Counted from the stretch's first letter, positions 1-12,225 are shown. The stretch is DNA of 64,000 bases from Alligator mississippiensis (GCF_030867095.1 NC_081828.1:45733434-45797433); one strand, 5' to 3'. Numbers and translations are program-made. Notes: generated by a model not told the origin, from the letters alone.

Positions 1-21
1 CAATACCAAGGTCTCAGTCTG

Positions 22-250
22 CTCCTGGACCTGGCTTGCATCATCCATGTACCGAGTTTCTGGCCTCATGCCAGGGGTTGCCTTGAGCAGCAACCAGGAT
101 TTTGATCCACTCCTGGACCCAGCATGCACTGTCCATGCACTGAGTTCCTGGTCTCATGCCAGGGGTTGGAGACCCGAGCCACCTCAAGCAGCTCTCAGGG
201 TCTTGGTTCAGTCCCTGGACCCAGTGTGCACTGTCCATGCACTGCTTGCC
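22..250. repeat. Tandem repeat of about 88-102 bp units at the left window edge
   Basis: The phrase TCCTGGAC, followed by a GCATGCACTGTCCATG-like block and then CATGCCAGGGGTT, recurs at about 22, 110 and 212, so units are about 88 and 102 bp. The second and third units are closest to each other. The array may continue to the left of the window. It is GC-rich and gives overlapping open frames on both strands, but none resembles a protein. It could be a minisatellite or the inner part of a larger repeat. Confidence 0.6.
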
Positions 251-1284
251 GTGCTCCTTTGTGGTGGGGCTAGGGAACGTAGCCGGTTGCCACTTTCTGT
301 CCAGTGAAGGGGGTTCTTTGGGCTCTTCAGGGCAACAGCTCTGCCCTGTTGGTCAGCTCTGCCAGCTCTTCTTTGCCCGCCCTCTTCACTGTCCCTTGAC
401 GCAGCTGCCTGTGTGCCGGGCATGCTGCTCTTTTATCCCCTCTGGAGGCTCTGCCTCTGGATTGCAAGTGGGCCAATCAGGGAGAGGGGGTGTAGTTCTC
501 ACCCAGGTCCCTATTCTTCACCTCACCCCAGGTGGGGGCAGAGCAAGCCCACCACATCTAAGTTTACATCTGTCTATTTCTCCAAATCCTTGAACAAGAT
601 CTCTGTGGTCCCAAACAAATCTTCTCTGATGCTAGGTGTCTCTTGTTTGGATGAGCCTGAACACTGCTGAAGACAGGGGAACCACCTCAATCATCCATTA
701 ACTTACTTGGCAGAAATTGAACAAGGGATTCTGGCAGCCACTTCTAGCATATATATCTACAAGTATTATCATTATTATTTTTGTGACTCTTCCCCTACTA
801 CCCAGGATTCCAGGGGGAATACACTCATGCAGGTCTAACTTAGTCACTTAGACCAAGGTATTAGTGAGATCAGAATCTTAACACCTCTTGTAGTATTTCA
901 GTTTTATCCATCAGTGTTGCTTCCAGAAGGACCCATGGTTTTATAATAGCCATTTCACAGTTTATGCAGTACTGTTTTGATATTTCTGTTATGAGATCCC
1001 AACATGTCACAAAGAACTATTTTTAGGTTTATATCCTTCATGCCCTGAATTTTCTTCAATTACTGCTGTAACTGATAATATTTGTCAATCTCTTCTTGAA
1101 TACGTTCATCAAATAGAAAAGTTCACAATGAAACATATTTCTCCATTCTTTTTTATAATCAACTTTTCTGTTTTTAAGCATGCATTTTGTGAACAGTAAT
1201 GGTGGAGAACCCATTGTTTTGGCTTATAATAACCCATTGTTTTGGCTTGTTGTTTTTATTGCTATGGGACTTGCAGACCTGTAA

Positions 1285-1375
1285 CAGAGACCAGAATCCC
1301 AAAGTGCTATAAAAACCAAACTAAATGACATTCTTTGCCCCAAAGAGCTTACAAGCTGCTTACAGACATAAGAAA
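1285..1375 (-). repeat. Fragment of an ancient amniote SINE-like repeat
   Basis: The stretch contains a TGCCCCAAAGAGCTTACAA-type word. I recognise this as a common core of an old, diverged reptile/amniote interspersed repeat that also appears elsewhere in this window. No target duplication is visible and the ends are approximate. Confidence 0.4.
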
Positions 1376-1439
1376 ATGCTGCTTTATTTGAAACTGTACA
1401 TACCCCCACACCAAGCCCAGCACATGCCCAGAAGAGGCA

Positions 1440-1640
1440 TCATGTTAGCTAGACCTGGCTAGCCCAATGTCTGTATAGATCAGACACTTAAGTGGGGATT
1501 TTTGGCTGACTGAATCAGCTATTAGATAAAAGCTATTAGACAAAAGCACCAAAAAGCCCCACTGAAGCACCCAATATATATATAGACACTGTGGAGCTGG
1601 GTCTAACTAATGCACTGCTTCTTCCAGTAGAACATGTTTT
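1440..1640. mobile_element. Palindromic MITE-like repeat, copy 1
   Basis: It contains TATTAGATAAAAGC and AAAAGCACCAAAAAGCCCC words, and a second copy of the same block lies at 19640-19790. In that copy a GGGGCTTTTTGGTGCTTTT arm opposes a matching reverse arm, so the family is palindromic. No coding capacity. The superfamily is not determined. Confidence 0.5.
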
Positions 1641-2558
1641 TCCCCCCCCACCATATCTGTCAGTACCCACAATCTAAGACTCAGCTCCTGCAGTGGACAG
1701 TGCCCCCCTGTCAGCTGCTGTACCCATAGAAGAGGCCTGTTAAAGTTCATGGAGCTCCATGAAGACCTATCATGTTGGTGATGGTAAGATAGGGGTCTAC
1801 ATAATCACACTTGTTCTGCTAGATCATACTGCTACTGACACATGCCATCGCATGTACTTATATGTATGCATAGGCATCTGGGGGACCCAAGATGACAATT
1901 TTTTTTTTTTTACCTGACCAGATAGACAATAGGGCTGTGTGAAGCTTCAGTCACTGCTTCGATTTGGCAGAGATTTGGCCCAATTCAGTGGCTGAATCTC
2001 CGAATCCAAATCAAATCAGGAGACCCTTTAATCTCTCCTAATCAAATCAGAACCCTCTGAATCAATTTGGAGCGACTCAGAAAGATTAGACACTTTGGAC
2101 ATAGACATAGCTTTAAATATTTTTTTCTAAATATGTCAAGGTACCAGGCAGCTCATGAATGATGAGATGCTTGGGTGGATGGAGCATCCTACAAGAGCAC
2201 AGAAGGGGAGGGGGACAGTCCCCAGCGCGCGCAGACTGGGAAGTGGACCAGAAGCACTTCCGGTCTACTTCCAGGTACACTGGGGAGCATGCTGGGGGCC
2301 CCCCCACACCCTCCTGGCTCAGTGACTGGTGCCTCCTGAGTCGGGGGGGGGGGGGGGCACCCAGGGTCCCTCCATGGCTGATCGCCGAGCTGAGGGGTGG
2401 GGGGGAGGGGCCCACGTGCTTGGCAGTGGACCCAGAAGTGGACTGGAAGTACTTCTGGTCCATTTCCAGGTTTGCCGCTGAGCGCACACGGGAAGCCCCC
2501 CCCCCCGTGGGACGCTCCATCCACCCCAGCATCACAGTGTTCACAAGCCGCACCTGGT

Positions 2559-4795
2559 ATAGAATCATAGAAGCAGGGTTGGAAGGGACCTTGTAGATCT
2601 TCAAGTCCGACCCCCTGCCTGGGCAGGAGGAAAACCGGGCTCAAATGACCCCAGCCAGGTAGGCATCCAGTCGCTTCTTAAAGACCCCCAGGGTAGGAGC
2701 CAGCACCACTTCCCTTTGGAAGTTGGTTCCAGATCCTAGCCACCCTAACTGTGAAGTAGTTCTTATGGATGTCTAATCTGAACCTACTCTCCAACAACTT
2801 GTGGCCATTATTCCTTGTTATCCTAGGGGGCGCTAGGGGAAACAAGGTCTCCCCCAAACCCTTCTGGTCTCCTCTAGTGAGTTTATAGATGGTCACCAGG
2901 TCCCCCCTCAGCCTTCTCTTGTGAAGGCTGAACAGGTTCAGGTCCCATAGCCTCTTGTTGTAGGGTCTGCCCTGCTGTCCCCGGATCATGCAGGTGGCCC
3001 TCCTCTGGACCCTCTCAATGTTGTCCACATCCCTCTTGAAGTGGGGTGCCCAGAACTGGACACAGTATTCCAGCTGTGACCTGACCAGTGTCGCGTAGAG
3101 GGGGAGGATCACCTCCTTGGCCCTACTTGAGATGCACCTGTAGATGCACGATAAGGGCCTGGTTAGCCCTGCAGACCGTGACCTCGCATTGTTGGCCCAT
3201 GTTCATCTTGGAGTCAATAATGACTCCAAGATCCCTTTCTGCCTCCGTGCTCTCAAGAAGGGAGTTTCCCCATCTTATAAGTGTGCTGCTGCTTACTACT
3301 GCCCAAGTGCAGCACCCTGCACTTGTCAGTATTGAAACACATCCTGTTTTTGTTAGCCCACCCCTGCAACCTATCCAGGTCTTGCTGCAGTCTTTCCCTC
3401 CCTACTAGAGCGCCCACCTCACCCCAAATTTTGGTATCATCAGCAAATTTAAACAGGTTGCTTTTCACCCCGCCGTACAAATTGCTGATAAAGAAATTGA
3501 ACAGCGCGGGCCCAAGGACCGAGCCCTGGGGGACTCCGCTGCCCACTTCCCCCCAGGTCGAATATGACCTGTCCACTGTGGGAACCGAGGGCGGTCTAAG
3601 GCTATGGCCAGTAGCCCGGACCGTCAGGTGGGTATTTTCCACAATGGAATAGAGTTAGGCACGGAAGCGTATTGATCGTATAAAGAAAGCTTTACTTACA
3701 CTGCCGATGGTCACAGTGCAGGAAGAAAACTTGCTTGAATTACAGTTGCACACAAACACACAGGGGTGAGATCTCTCTTCGAACCGAACCGAGATGAGTC
3801 GTCGATGTATGACTCCATGAGCGCTCAACACGGGGGTACGTCAATATTTCCACGATGACGGGGAGTGGTTAGAGTCTGATCAGGTCCCTAAGTTCTCCTC
3901 CAAGAGGCACGCGGAGTTTGCTAGGCTCCACAGCGCGCTTAGAGTGCCCCACAAGATGGTTGAGGGGTCCTCCAACTTGGGCGGAAACTGCTCTAACCTT
4001 TTATACGGCTAGCAAACCAATCGCTAGCCACCAGGTAGGAATAATTTAGAATTGACCAATAGTGGGACACAAGTTTGCATACGTGTGGCGGGAACTCTTT
4101 TGCACTGGGGTTTTCTCTCTGCAGCTGAGAAATCCACCATGCAAAGAAAGCTCCATGTGGCGGGAACATTCCAATGTGCCAAGGCACTAAAAATCATTGG
4201 GTTATGACATCTACCACCACCCTCTGAGTACGACCCTTCAGCCAATTTGCAATCCTTCTGACTGTGTAGGCATCAATGCCACAGTTGCCTAGTTTTTTAA
4301 TGAGGATGGGGTGGTTGACAGTGTCAAAGGCCTTGCTGAAGTCCAGAAAGAGTACATCCACGGTGACACCTGCATCCAATGCTTTTGTGACCTAATCGTA
4401 AAAGGCAATCAGGTTGGTTTGACATGACCTGCCCCTAATGTAACCATGCTGGTTGCCCCTGAGTATCATCCCCGATGCCGGCCCATCACAGATGTGCTCC
4501 TTGATTATCTTCTCAAAGAGTTTCCCCAGGATTGATGTAAGACTGATGGGCCTATAGTTGCCCGGGTTCTCCCCCCTCCCTTTTTTAAAGATGGGGACCA
4601 CATTGGCTATCTTTCAATCATCTGGCACCTGGCCCGAGCACCACGAGCGTTTGTAAAGCCGTGCCAAGGGCCCTCCAAAAACCCCTGCTAGCTCCCTCAA
4701 CACCCTGGAGTGGAGAGCATCTGGACCTGCTGATTTGCACACATCCAGCCCCTCCAGAAGCACTCTAACCTGGTCTTCTTCAACCTTAGGTTGGT
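2559..4795 (-). mobile_element. CR1 LINE, 5'-truncated, minus strand, interrupted by a solo LTR
   Basis: On the minus strand the sequence encodes recognisable CR1 ORF2 pieces. The first has KSAGPDALHSRVLRELAG, then [19 protein letters not shown] and FLDFSKAFDTVNH. The reverse-transcriptase core is QGSVLGPALFNFFISNL with FADDTKIWGEV (the FADD box). The C-terminal part has LEYCVQFWAPHFK and ERVQRRATCMIRG. The 3' end lies at about 2559 with the ATAGAATCATAG tail typical of CR1. The element is 5'-truncated before the linker to the endonuclease domain. Several frame breaks separate the pieces, so it is dead. The insertion at 3569-4202 splits the RT region. Confidence 0.9.
3569..4202 (-). mobile_element. 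Solo LTR-like fossil inserted in the CR1
   Basis: About 634 bp of non-CR1 sequence sit between two halves of the CR1 reverse transcriptase and are flanked by a direct repeat TATGAC (3563-3568 and 4203-4208). On the minus strand there is a TATA-like TATAAAAG at about 4005-3998, followed by a long untranslated-looking stretch, which is the layout of a retroviral LTR. No internal coding region is present. The classical TG...CA ends are not seen at the boundary implied by the direct repeat, so edges could be off by a few bases. It is younger than the CR1 it splits. Confidence 0.55.
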
Positions 4796-4991
4796 ACATT
4801 GAGGTATGCAGAAAAAACTTTTAAAGCTGTGTCTACGGCCGAATTGCTGATTCTCTGAATCAGCATTAAATCTTCAGATTTGGATTCGGCCGAATCGAAT
4901 TGGGGACAGTGATCTGAATCAACGAATCACTGTCCCCAATTCAGGCTGAATCCAAATCCAAATTGAATGCGGCCCATTTTGCGCACCCCTA

Positions 4992-6318
4992 ATAGAGCAA
5001 GAGATTGACAATATAGACCTGGGGGGCTCAGAATTACTCCTCCACTGGTTATTCCACTGGCCCTGTACGGGAAGCTAGTTTCCACATTCTGTTGAATCTC
5101 TACATTCTGGCTTCCTGGATTTGCAGCTGAGCTACATTCAGGTTCTAACAGTGGATGTTTTAGTGCCTGGTTCTTTTTAACTGGCACATGTTAAGAGCTT
5201 TGAATTAACAGGTGCATAAAAACTGTCAAAAAACACTTAACTCTCAAGACAGTCTGTCAGTTGTATTAAAAATATGGTTTTATGTAACCACATTCTCTCA
5301 ACACTTGTAGCATATTACACCATGAGAAAGTCATTCAACTCTCCTCCCCACAGAAAGCTGCAATTTTTTAAACTCTCCCATGGAAAACAAAGGTTGTTTT
5401 TCTCTATTTCTGTCAGGGAACCGATTCCTTCTTTCCCCACCAAATATAGCATTCTCTCAGAAAAGTTCACTAGTCTAAGGTCCAAGATAGTCAACAGTCA
5501 GATAGGAAACAGTCAGTCCTATCTCAGCAACAGGCTGAAGATGTAGTTTTTCATAGCCCCATAGGATTAGATCTGGAAGATTTATTTATAAATTTAAGTG
5601 GAGAGGTTTCCGACTTTCCAATAGGAAAGCACAGTATTTGGTTGTAGGCCTTGACAGTCCTGTGAAGTCAGAGTTTCTAGTCATGACAATTTTAAGCCCA
5701 GAAAAGCTACGTTAGTCATTTTAAAACAGATTTTAAGTGTTTTTTTACAGCTTTCCTTTCTATCTAAGACTTACCATAATGAAAGTAGGTGAGGGGATGC
5801 AACCAAAGGCATAGTTGGGAAGTTTTCTACCATGGGTAGTGGTGGCACATGGGGCATTGGCTACCAGTGACAATTCTTAAATTCTCTAAAGCATTTCTGA
5901 AATGTTTCACTTGAAATACGGAGCAGATACACAATGCATTGTAGTATGCTGTTGTATAAATGTTCTATTGCACTTGAGTGACCTGCATATACCAAACATG
6001 GTTTCGATAGGTATACAAATGTGGCTTTTAAATGAGAGTCCTCCCCCTACACATCCCTTCCTACCACTCCACATAGTCACATGTTATTTTCTAGCAATGC
6101 CTAACTGGGTTATCATTTGTCAACTATCTCTGACCCAAGTTGATTTCTCTCCACTTGGAAGCATGGAATGTTGGTCAGGTTGGTTCAGAAAGTTTCTGAG
6201 CAGTGGATAGAAGAAGGAAGGAGCAACTGGACAAAAGGCAGAAAGAGAAAATTGTTACCAGAAGGGTTTGTGTTGAATAGCTTCCCTTTCTATTGTAAGC
6301 TGTTAGGGTACAGGCCAT
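4992..6318. other. Intergenic, nothing recognised
   Basis: AT-leaning sequence with only short, unremarkable open frames. I see no gene, no terminal repeats and no clear repeat family. Confidence 0.5.
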
Positions 6319-7339
6319 TAGGGCTGTGCAAAACAGAAGCATTCCATTTCGACCAGTGTTGCGACGTTTCGACAGAACAGTGTTTTGTTTTGACTTATGT
6401 TTTGACTCGAAACAGCTGTTCTGTTTCGTTCCGTCAAAACATTTTGCCGTTTTTACCTTGTTTTGACATTTCACCCGTAGGATCTAATGGGGAAGGCCAA
6501 AACAGGCTATAACTTTGTCATTCCTGGCCAGATTTGGATGAAACGTGCAAGAATGGTATCTCCTTCTGAGGGCATAAAGCATGCCAAGTTTCACAAAGAC
6601 AGGTGCAGAGGGTTCAGAGAAACTGCACCCCAAAGTTTTGAGAGAAAAACTCATGTTACGTGTACGTGTTAAGCCACAGTGGGGTCAAAACTGCAAGTTT
6701 GGTGGCCCCTGCTGAGGCCACAAAGTCTTCTAAGTTTCAAGGAGATAGGTGCAGGAGTTTGTGGGAAACTGCACCTCAAGTTGCAGACAAGCAAAACTCA
6801 TGCCATGGGTGACACTGTGTGTTAAGGCACAGCAGGGTGAAAACTGCAGGCCTGCTAGCCCACGGGTGGGCAAAACGTGGCCCGCAGGCCAGATCTGGCC
6901 CGCGGGGCCTCTAAAAATTTTAGAAAATTAATATTTATCTGCCCCTGGCTGCCTGTCATGTGGCCCTGGATGGCTTGCCAAAACTCAGTAAGCAGCCCTC
7001 TGCCCAAAATAATTGCCTGCCCCTGTGCTAGCCCCTGCTGTGGCCATGAAGCCTGCCAGCTGTCAAGGAGATAGGTGCAGGGGTTGTGGGTCCCTGCACC
7101 TCTGGCCATAGGCAGGCAAAACTCATGCCATGGGTCCTTGTGCAATTTTGTCCATCTTGGGGCAGAGTGGGGGGGGGGGGGGAAAAAAATCACTGTAGGC
7201 TTGTCTGCTAGGCCCTGCTGCGGCCAGTAAGACTGCCAGCTGTCAAGGAGATCAGTGCAGGGGGTTTCTGCACCCCTAGCTGTTCACAGGCAGAACTTGT
7301 GACATGGGTGCTTGTGCAACTGCTGCCTCTTGTCAGGCA
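6319..7339 (+). mobile_element. Foldback hAT-like element, left arm only
   Basis: It starts with TAGGGCTGTGCAAA and continues with the same inner blocks as the left arm of the 43535-48471 element. Shared blocks include GGGAAACTGCACCTCAA, GCAGACAAGCAAAACT and GGTGACACTGTGTG. It carries a short hAT-C at 6861-7025. The opposing right arm is absent and the copy runs into a CR1 fragment at about 7340, so it is truncated. Non-coding. Confidence 0.7.
6861..7025 (+). mobile_element. hAT-C, 165-bp internally deleted copy
   Basis: Ends CACGGGTGGGCAAA and AATTGCCTGCCCCTG are those of the hAT-C family. The target duplication TGCTAGCC is perfect (6853-6860 and 7026-7033). It keeps the TTTTAGAAAATTAATATTTAT block and the right-hand TGCCAAAACTCAGTAAGCAG block but has lost the middle. 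Site and duplication are identical to the hAT-C at 44077-47440 in the related foldback copy. Confidence 0.85.
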
Positions 7340-7835
7340 GCAGGACTGAAAATCCCCCATCACTTGTCACCAAGACCTGAGGGTAATAATTGACCACAGT
7401 ATGAACATGAGCCGGCAGTGCAATGCTGTAGCCAGCCAAACCAACAATACCCTGACATGCATCAATTGATGCATCTCCAGCAAAACCATTGCAAAGAAGC
7501 GATTCTCCTGCTGTACTCGGCAATACTCAGCACTGGCGAGACTGCAGCTGGAGTACTGCATCCAGTTCTGGGCACTGCACCTTAACAAGGACGTGGTAAA
7601 GCTTGAGAGAGTCCAAAGAAGGGCTTTCAGCCTGAAAAAGAGAAGGCTGAGAGGAGACTTGGTAGCAGGTTGCCGCTACATCAGAAGCGTACATCTAGGG
7701 CTCAGTGAGCAACTGTTCACCAGGGAACCCTTGGGGGAAACTAGGAGTAATGGTCACAAACTCCTGGAAGATCATGTCAGACTTGTTTCAGGCTCAACAT
7801 TAGAAAAAAATCTACTTCACAACTAGAGTGTCCAG
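7340..7835 (+). mobile_element. CR1 LINE fragment (ORF2 C-terminus)
   Basis: Translation gives decayed CR1 C-terminal motifs: MNMSRQCN, LQLEYCIQFWALHLNKD, KLERVQRRAFSLKKRRLRGDL and, near the end, a nonsense-broken version of the NNGHKL...R block. The CR1 3' tail is missing and the 5' part is absent, so both ends are truncated. The copy is older and more diverged than the one at 44554-46735. Confidence 0.8.
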
Positions 7836-9850
7836 ACTGTGACCATTACTCCTTTGAACAACTTTGCTCATGGAGTACTTCTATAATTTCCCTTTTGTGT
7901 TGTCTGACTGTTGTTGCTGAGTCCCATGCACATTTCGTTATAATTGCTTCCATTCCTCTGCCATAGTCTACCTGTCCTGTTTTTGTTTGATCTCTGTGGC
8001 AATAAAATTGATGTGTGTAATGTCCCTATTTAATTCCTTGATCCAATGTATGCAGTAGCATTTTGTTTTGAACTTTAGTGGGGCTCTTGCTTGGGAACCC
8101 AAGCTTGCACCTGAGACTTGTCCTGAAACAAATGCTGTGAGTCCAAATTCATGGTCACCATACAGGGTGCAGCAACATGCTTCTTTGTTTGATGGTCTGA
8201 ACAATCTCTACTGCATGCTGCAAGTGGTCCATACACTTATCAGGTAAACCCTCCTCCAACACCAGACCTGAACAAGGGTCTGGGCAACAATGGAGCAAGT
8301 AGGATAATTCTTTTGAGCAGTTCTGTATTCAGTTTTACTGCACTGTGTATTATCATTTAGGTCACAGATTATCATTGCCCTAAAAGCAACACTTACCCTA
8401 TGTTGTTTTTGTTATTGTAAAACTTTCTTCTAATTCATGGCTAGAAAGACTGCTTTTGCTTCCACTCATGGCCCACAGTTGCTTCCAAAATGTATTAACT
8501 GAATAGTGCCTAATTTCTCAAACACATAATAGTCTATAAGCTATAGACCTGGTGAAATAGTGCATAAGATACAGAGCAAACAATGCAATTAATAATAGCA
8601 CCATTTACCGACCAAAAGTCAACTACCTCTATTAGCTAATGTTTCCAGAATGTGGTACTGTTATTTTGAGCTGAGGCTAAGGGAGTGGAAGCTGAGATAC
8701 CCACTATTATCTGAGCCTGTATCAGTGCCTGCTATTCTCTTCTACTACTGGTAGTTTGCATGTGCTGAGATACCCTACCAGTAAGAGTTCATTTCTGTTG
8801 CTACTCCTATATGTTTGAGGGTGACTACTTCCCTTGGGGCTGGTTATTGTCAGCTGACATGATAGATACATTACAGTAGTCTGGGTATGGGGTAGGATAT
8901 CATCAGGAAAAGCCCACTGCTAAATATTTTGATTTGAGAAGAGAAGAAAAACAACTGTTATTTTGGAAGCTAGAAGAAAGTTGCAGAGGCATGGAGACCC
9001 TTCTGGGAATCAGGAATGGCTTTTTAAACAACTACAAGATGTTCTCCTTACAGAAAATGCCAGAGTAGAACAAGATCTCTTTCAGCATAGGCCTGCAGCT
9101 ACATGTATCTCTTTCCTTGTAGTGAAGATAACTATCAGAATGTATTTCATACCCCACCTCCTGGGATCATAGCCTCTTGGTGTGTCAAACATGACCTGTA
9201 AATTGCTAACAATACCCTAGTTTTTTGCACATGCATATTCAGCCCAAATAGCATTAAATAACGAATTCTCAAGTGTTTCTTTAAAACAAAAATCTAGATT
9301 CAGAGCAGAATTGCTGGAAATCAGAACCCATTGCTGCATCAAAGAAACTAACACACCCACAAGAACCTTTTCACAAAAAAATTAGGAAATTCCTTGAAAG
9401 GCAGCATAGCTGGATTAGATTAATTTATCAGTCAGTCTGAAGGTAATTCTATACAGTCATTAACAGGCTTACTGCATCATGTATAACTATCTAGCTAACA
9501 TGGACAGCAATAGTTGTGAAGACTTGAGTATAAGCTAACAAGCTGAGTGTATGTATAGCCAGGATCCCTAGTGGATTACATAGTTTTTACAATGCTACTG
9601 TTAGCTAATTAACACACTACAAAAATTAAACCCAGATTACAAAATTTGTAATTAGGAATGGCCTGTCATCTTGGATGGAGGTATCATGCATGGTTCTTTG
9701 GGGATCTTTTTGGGATCTGATATTATTAATTATTTTTATTAACAACAGGGAGGATGCTGTGGAATATTCACATTTTAGATGGATCATAAAAATGAAAATG
9801 TAGCATAGATTTGTTACAATGGAAATAAGGAAAAGGAATAAGTTAAGACA
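7836..9850. other. Intergenic, nothing recognised
   Basis: AT-leaning sequence without long open frames, terminal repeats or repeat motifs I recognise. Confidence 0.5.
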
Positions 9851-9851
9851 G

Positions 9852-10095
9852 TGGTCATGTCTACACGAGATACTAAATGCTCAATAGACTAATTCCACTG
9901 AACATTAGCAAAGCAGGAAAAAACTGTGCTAATGAGCAGTAGAATTAGTCTACTGTGTGCATTAGCATCACAAAGAAGTGTGCACTGGCACTACTGCTCA
10001 GTAGTGCCTATTATGGTGCATTTAGTACTTGTTATTACAGGTACTAAACTTAATGCACCATAATTACGTTGCATTAATGAATGTGTAGATACGCC
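9852..10095. mobile_element. Palindromic MITE with GTGTCTACACG-type ends, copy 1
   Basis: The left end reads GGTCATGTCTACACGAG and the right end GTGTAGATACGCCC, which are inverted. The middle folds on itself: TTATGGTGCATTTAGTAC opposes GTACTAAACTTAATGCACC. No coding sequence. Such ends recall the PIF/Harbinger-related MITEs described from archosaurs (Chompy), but a 3-bp TTA/TAA duplication is not clear, so the superfamily is an inference. Confidence 0.6.
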
Positions 10096-10280
10096 CATTA
10101 ATGACAATACAGAATAGATCAAACCCACAGCAGGGGTGGGACATTTTGGTTAGGCAGTATCACACAGAAGAGGCTTACTCAAGTATGGGCAGGTATGACT
10201 GATTGCGAGTGAACGGTGGGATGCCGTCACAGAGAAGGCAAAGGCAGAAGGCCCATAGGTAAAACGAACAAAGTCATTAT

Positions 10281-11042
10281 TAGGGGTGTGTGAAACAGGT
10301 CCTATTCAATTTGGATTTGGCCCAAATCAGGGACAGTGATTCGATTCGTTGATTCGGATCGCTGTCCTTGATTTTATTCGGCCAAATCCAAATCTGAAGA
10401 TTCGATGTCGATTCGGAGAATCTGCGATTTGGACATAGACACAGCTTTAAAAGTTTTTTTAAGTACCTCAAGGTACCATCACGGCTCATGATTGCTGTGA
10501 TGCTGGGGCGCATGGAACATCCCACAGGAGTGCGGGGGGGGGGGGGGGGGGGGCCTCCACATGCTCGGTGATGAACCTGGAAATGGACTGGAAGTACTTC
10601 CCCCCTGCCTCCCTGATCAGCTGTGGGGGGACTCCGGGTGCCCCCCCAGACCCAGGAGGCACAAGTTGCCAAGCTAGGGTAGCATGGGGGGTCCCCCTGC
10701 GCAGTCTCCGGCAAACCTGGAAGCAGACCAGAAGTGTTTCTGGTCCACTTCCGGGTCTGCTGCCGGGTGTTCTGGGGTGCTCCCCATGCTTCTGTAGGAC
10801 ACTCCATGCACCCCACCATCACAGCATTCATGAGCCCCTGCTGCCTAGAGTTATGTAGAAAAAAAAAAAAAACATTTAAAGCTGTGTCTATGTCCCAATT
10901 GCTGAAACTCTCCAAATCAATTTGGAGGGTTCCAATTTAACTCAGAGATTAAAGGGCCCTCTGATTCGATTAGGATTCAGCCACTGAATCAGGTCGAATC
11001 TCTGCCAAATTGAATCGGGGACTGAAGCTTTGCACAGCCCTA
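10281..11042. mobile_element. Foldback hAT-like element with perfect target duplication
   Basis: It runs from TAGGGGTGTGTGAAAC to TTTGCACAGCCCTA and is flanked by a perfect 8-bp duplication GTCATTAT (10273-10280 and 11043-11050). Both arms hold GAATC/GATTC-rich words, and the GC-rich centre holds the GAAGTGGACC/GGTCCACTTC motif in opposite orientations, so it is a 762-bp foldback. There is no transposase. A run of 18 or more G lies near 10540. The intact duplication suggests it is among the younger copies of the family. Confidence 0.85.
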
Positions 11043-11182
11043 GTCATTATTCAGTCATCAAGGATTCCCGTTCTGGAGTAATGGATTCAGAACTGAGCAC
11101 CACATGTTTTAAAAGAATCAGAAAGAAACTGAGGGGTACAGCAAAAATTATTCAAGGTTTAGAGGGAAAATCTGTATGGCAG

Positions 11183-12225
11183 TGTGACAGGGGGCCTCCT
11201 CGGGACCGAACTCCGTGGCCCGCCCACCTGTCTCTGGGCAACCGCCCGCCTATCTCGCCTGCCATGGCTTTGATGTTAATTGATTCAATTAAGATGTCAA
11301 TTAAGTGGGAGGCTACCCATTTAGTGCCCCGATGTCAGGGGGCGCTCTCTGCGGCTCCTACCTCCCCAATACCGCAGCCCAAGCCTCGCAGATGGCATCA
11401 TGGTGTTCACATAGTCACTGGCCCCACACTGGGCCCCAGAATCATCCATACAGGACCCCTCTATGATCCTCTCCTATCAGGCAACCTCTCCGCTGTCATC
11501 CTGGCTACCTAGCCCTCCCCGAAGCTACTTTTCCCCTCTCGGGTGTGGTCCCCCCGGGACCTTCGGCTAACTGGCCCTAGCCCACCTCCAGGGCGCTAGG
11601 GACCCCAGACCCCCGGCTCTTGGGCATCCCTCGCGGTGGGCCCCTGGCCCTTTTGACCCACTTGGTCCTGGCCCCAGCTTGGGCCAGTCAAGGGTACTCT
11701 CTCCTTCGGGCTGGGTCTCTAGCCCCTCACTCTCTATCCTCAGGCCTCACCGTGCCACTACTCCCTTTCTCCCAGGGGCAACCGCAGCACCACACCCTGT
11801 ACGCAATCACTCTCTCAGGGTCCGCCCTCTGGGCCCCTCCACAAACATAGGGTTACCCACCCGGTGGTGGGAGCTAGGGGTTAAGGCACCCCAACCCGCC
11901 TTTCACCAGGGTGGTAACTGGCCTGGCATTTCCTAGGGGCTCCCATGCCACTGAGAGCCCCACCAGGCCACCCACTCCCAGCAGGGTGCAGTTTCAGGTC
12001 ATGCCCAGGACCAGGAGCCTCCTACCAACCCCTTGCAGCTCCCCCTTACCTCCAGGCAATCTCAGCAGCCCACCCACCAGGCAACGTTGCTACCTGGCCT
12101 CTTGCAGCCAAACTGCCTTGTTTATATAGGCAGCCCTTGCCTCAAAATGGCTGCCCTCGTCAGGCACCTGGAGGCTGCCAGCTCCAGGCCCTTAAAGTGG
12201 CAGGCACACACAGTGCACTGCCACA
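11183..12225 (-). mobile_element. Solo LTR fossil with 5-bp target duplication
   Basis: The block starts TGTGACAG and ends GCCACA (TG...CA form) and is flanked by GGCAG at 11178-11182 and 12226-12230. On the minus strand a TATATAAA-like box lies at about 12128-12119, which sets the likely orientation. It shares the blocks CTCGCCTGCCA...CTTTGAT and GCCCAAGCCTCGCAGATG with the LTR at 38681-39767, so they are related families. No internal retroviral genes are present. The 5-bp duplication fits several LTR retroelement groups and I do not assign one. Confidence 0.75.

Larger units (their letters stand above)
1930..4991. mobile_element. Foldback hAT-like element, interrupted by a CR1 that itself holds an LTR
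   Basis: The left end reads TAGGGCTGTGTGAAGC and the right end GCGCACCCCTA, which are imperfect inverted termini. Flanks ATAGACAA (1922-1929) and ATAGAGCA (4992-4999) match at 6 of 8 positions and are probably a decayed target duplication. The interior is palindromic: GAATC/GATTC-rich arms, and GC-rich blocks with the AAGTGGACCAGAAGCACTTC motif in both orientations. There is no transposase, so it is non-autonomous. A minus-strand CR1 fills 2559-4795. Family membership rests on the shared ends and inner motifs of the copies at 10281, 31827 and 43535. Confidence 0.7.
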
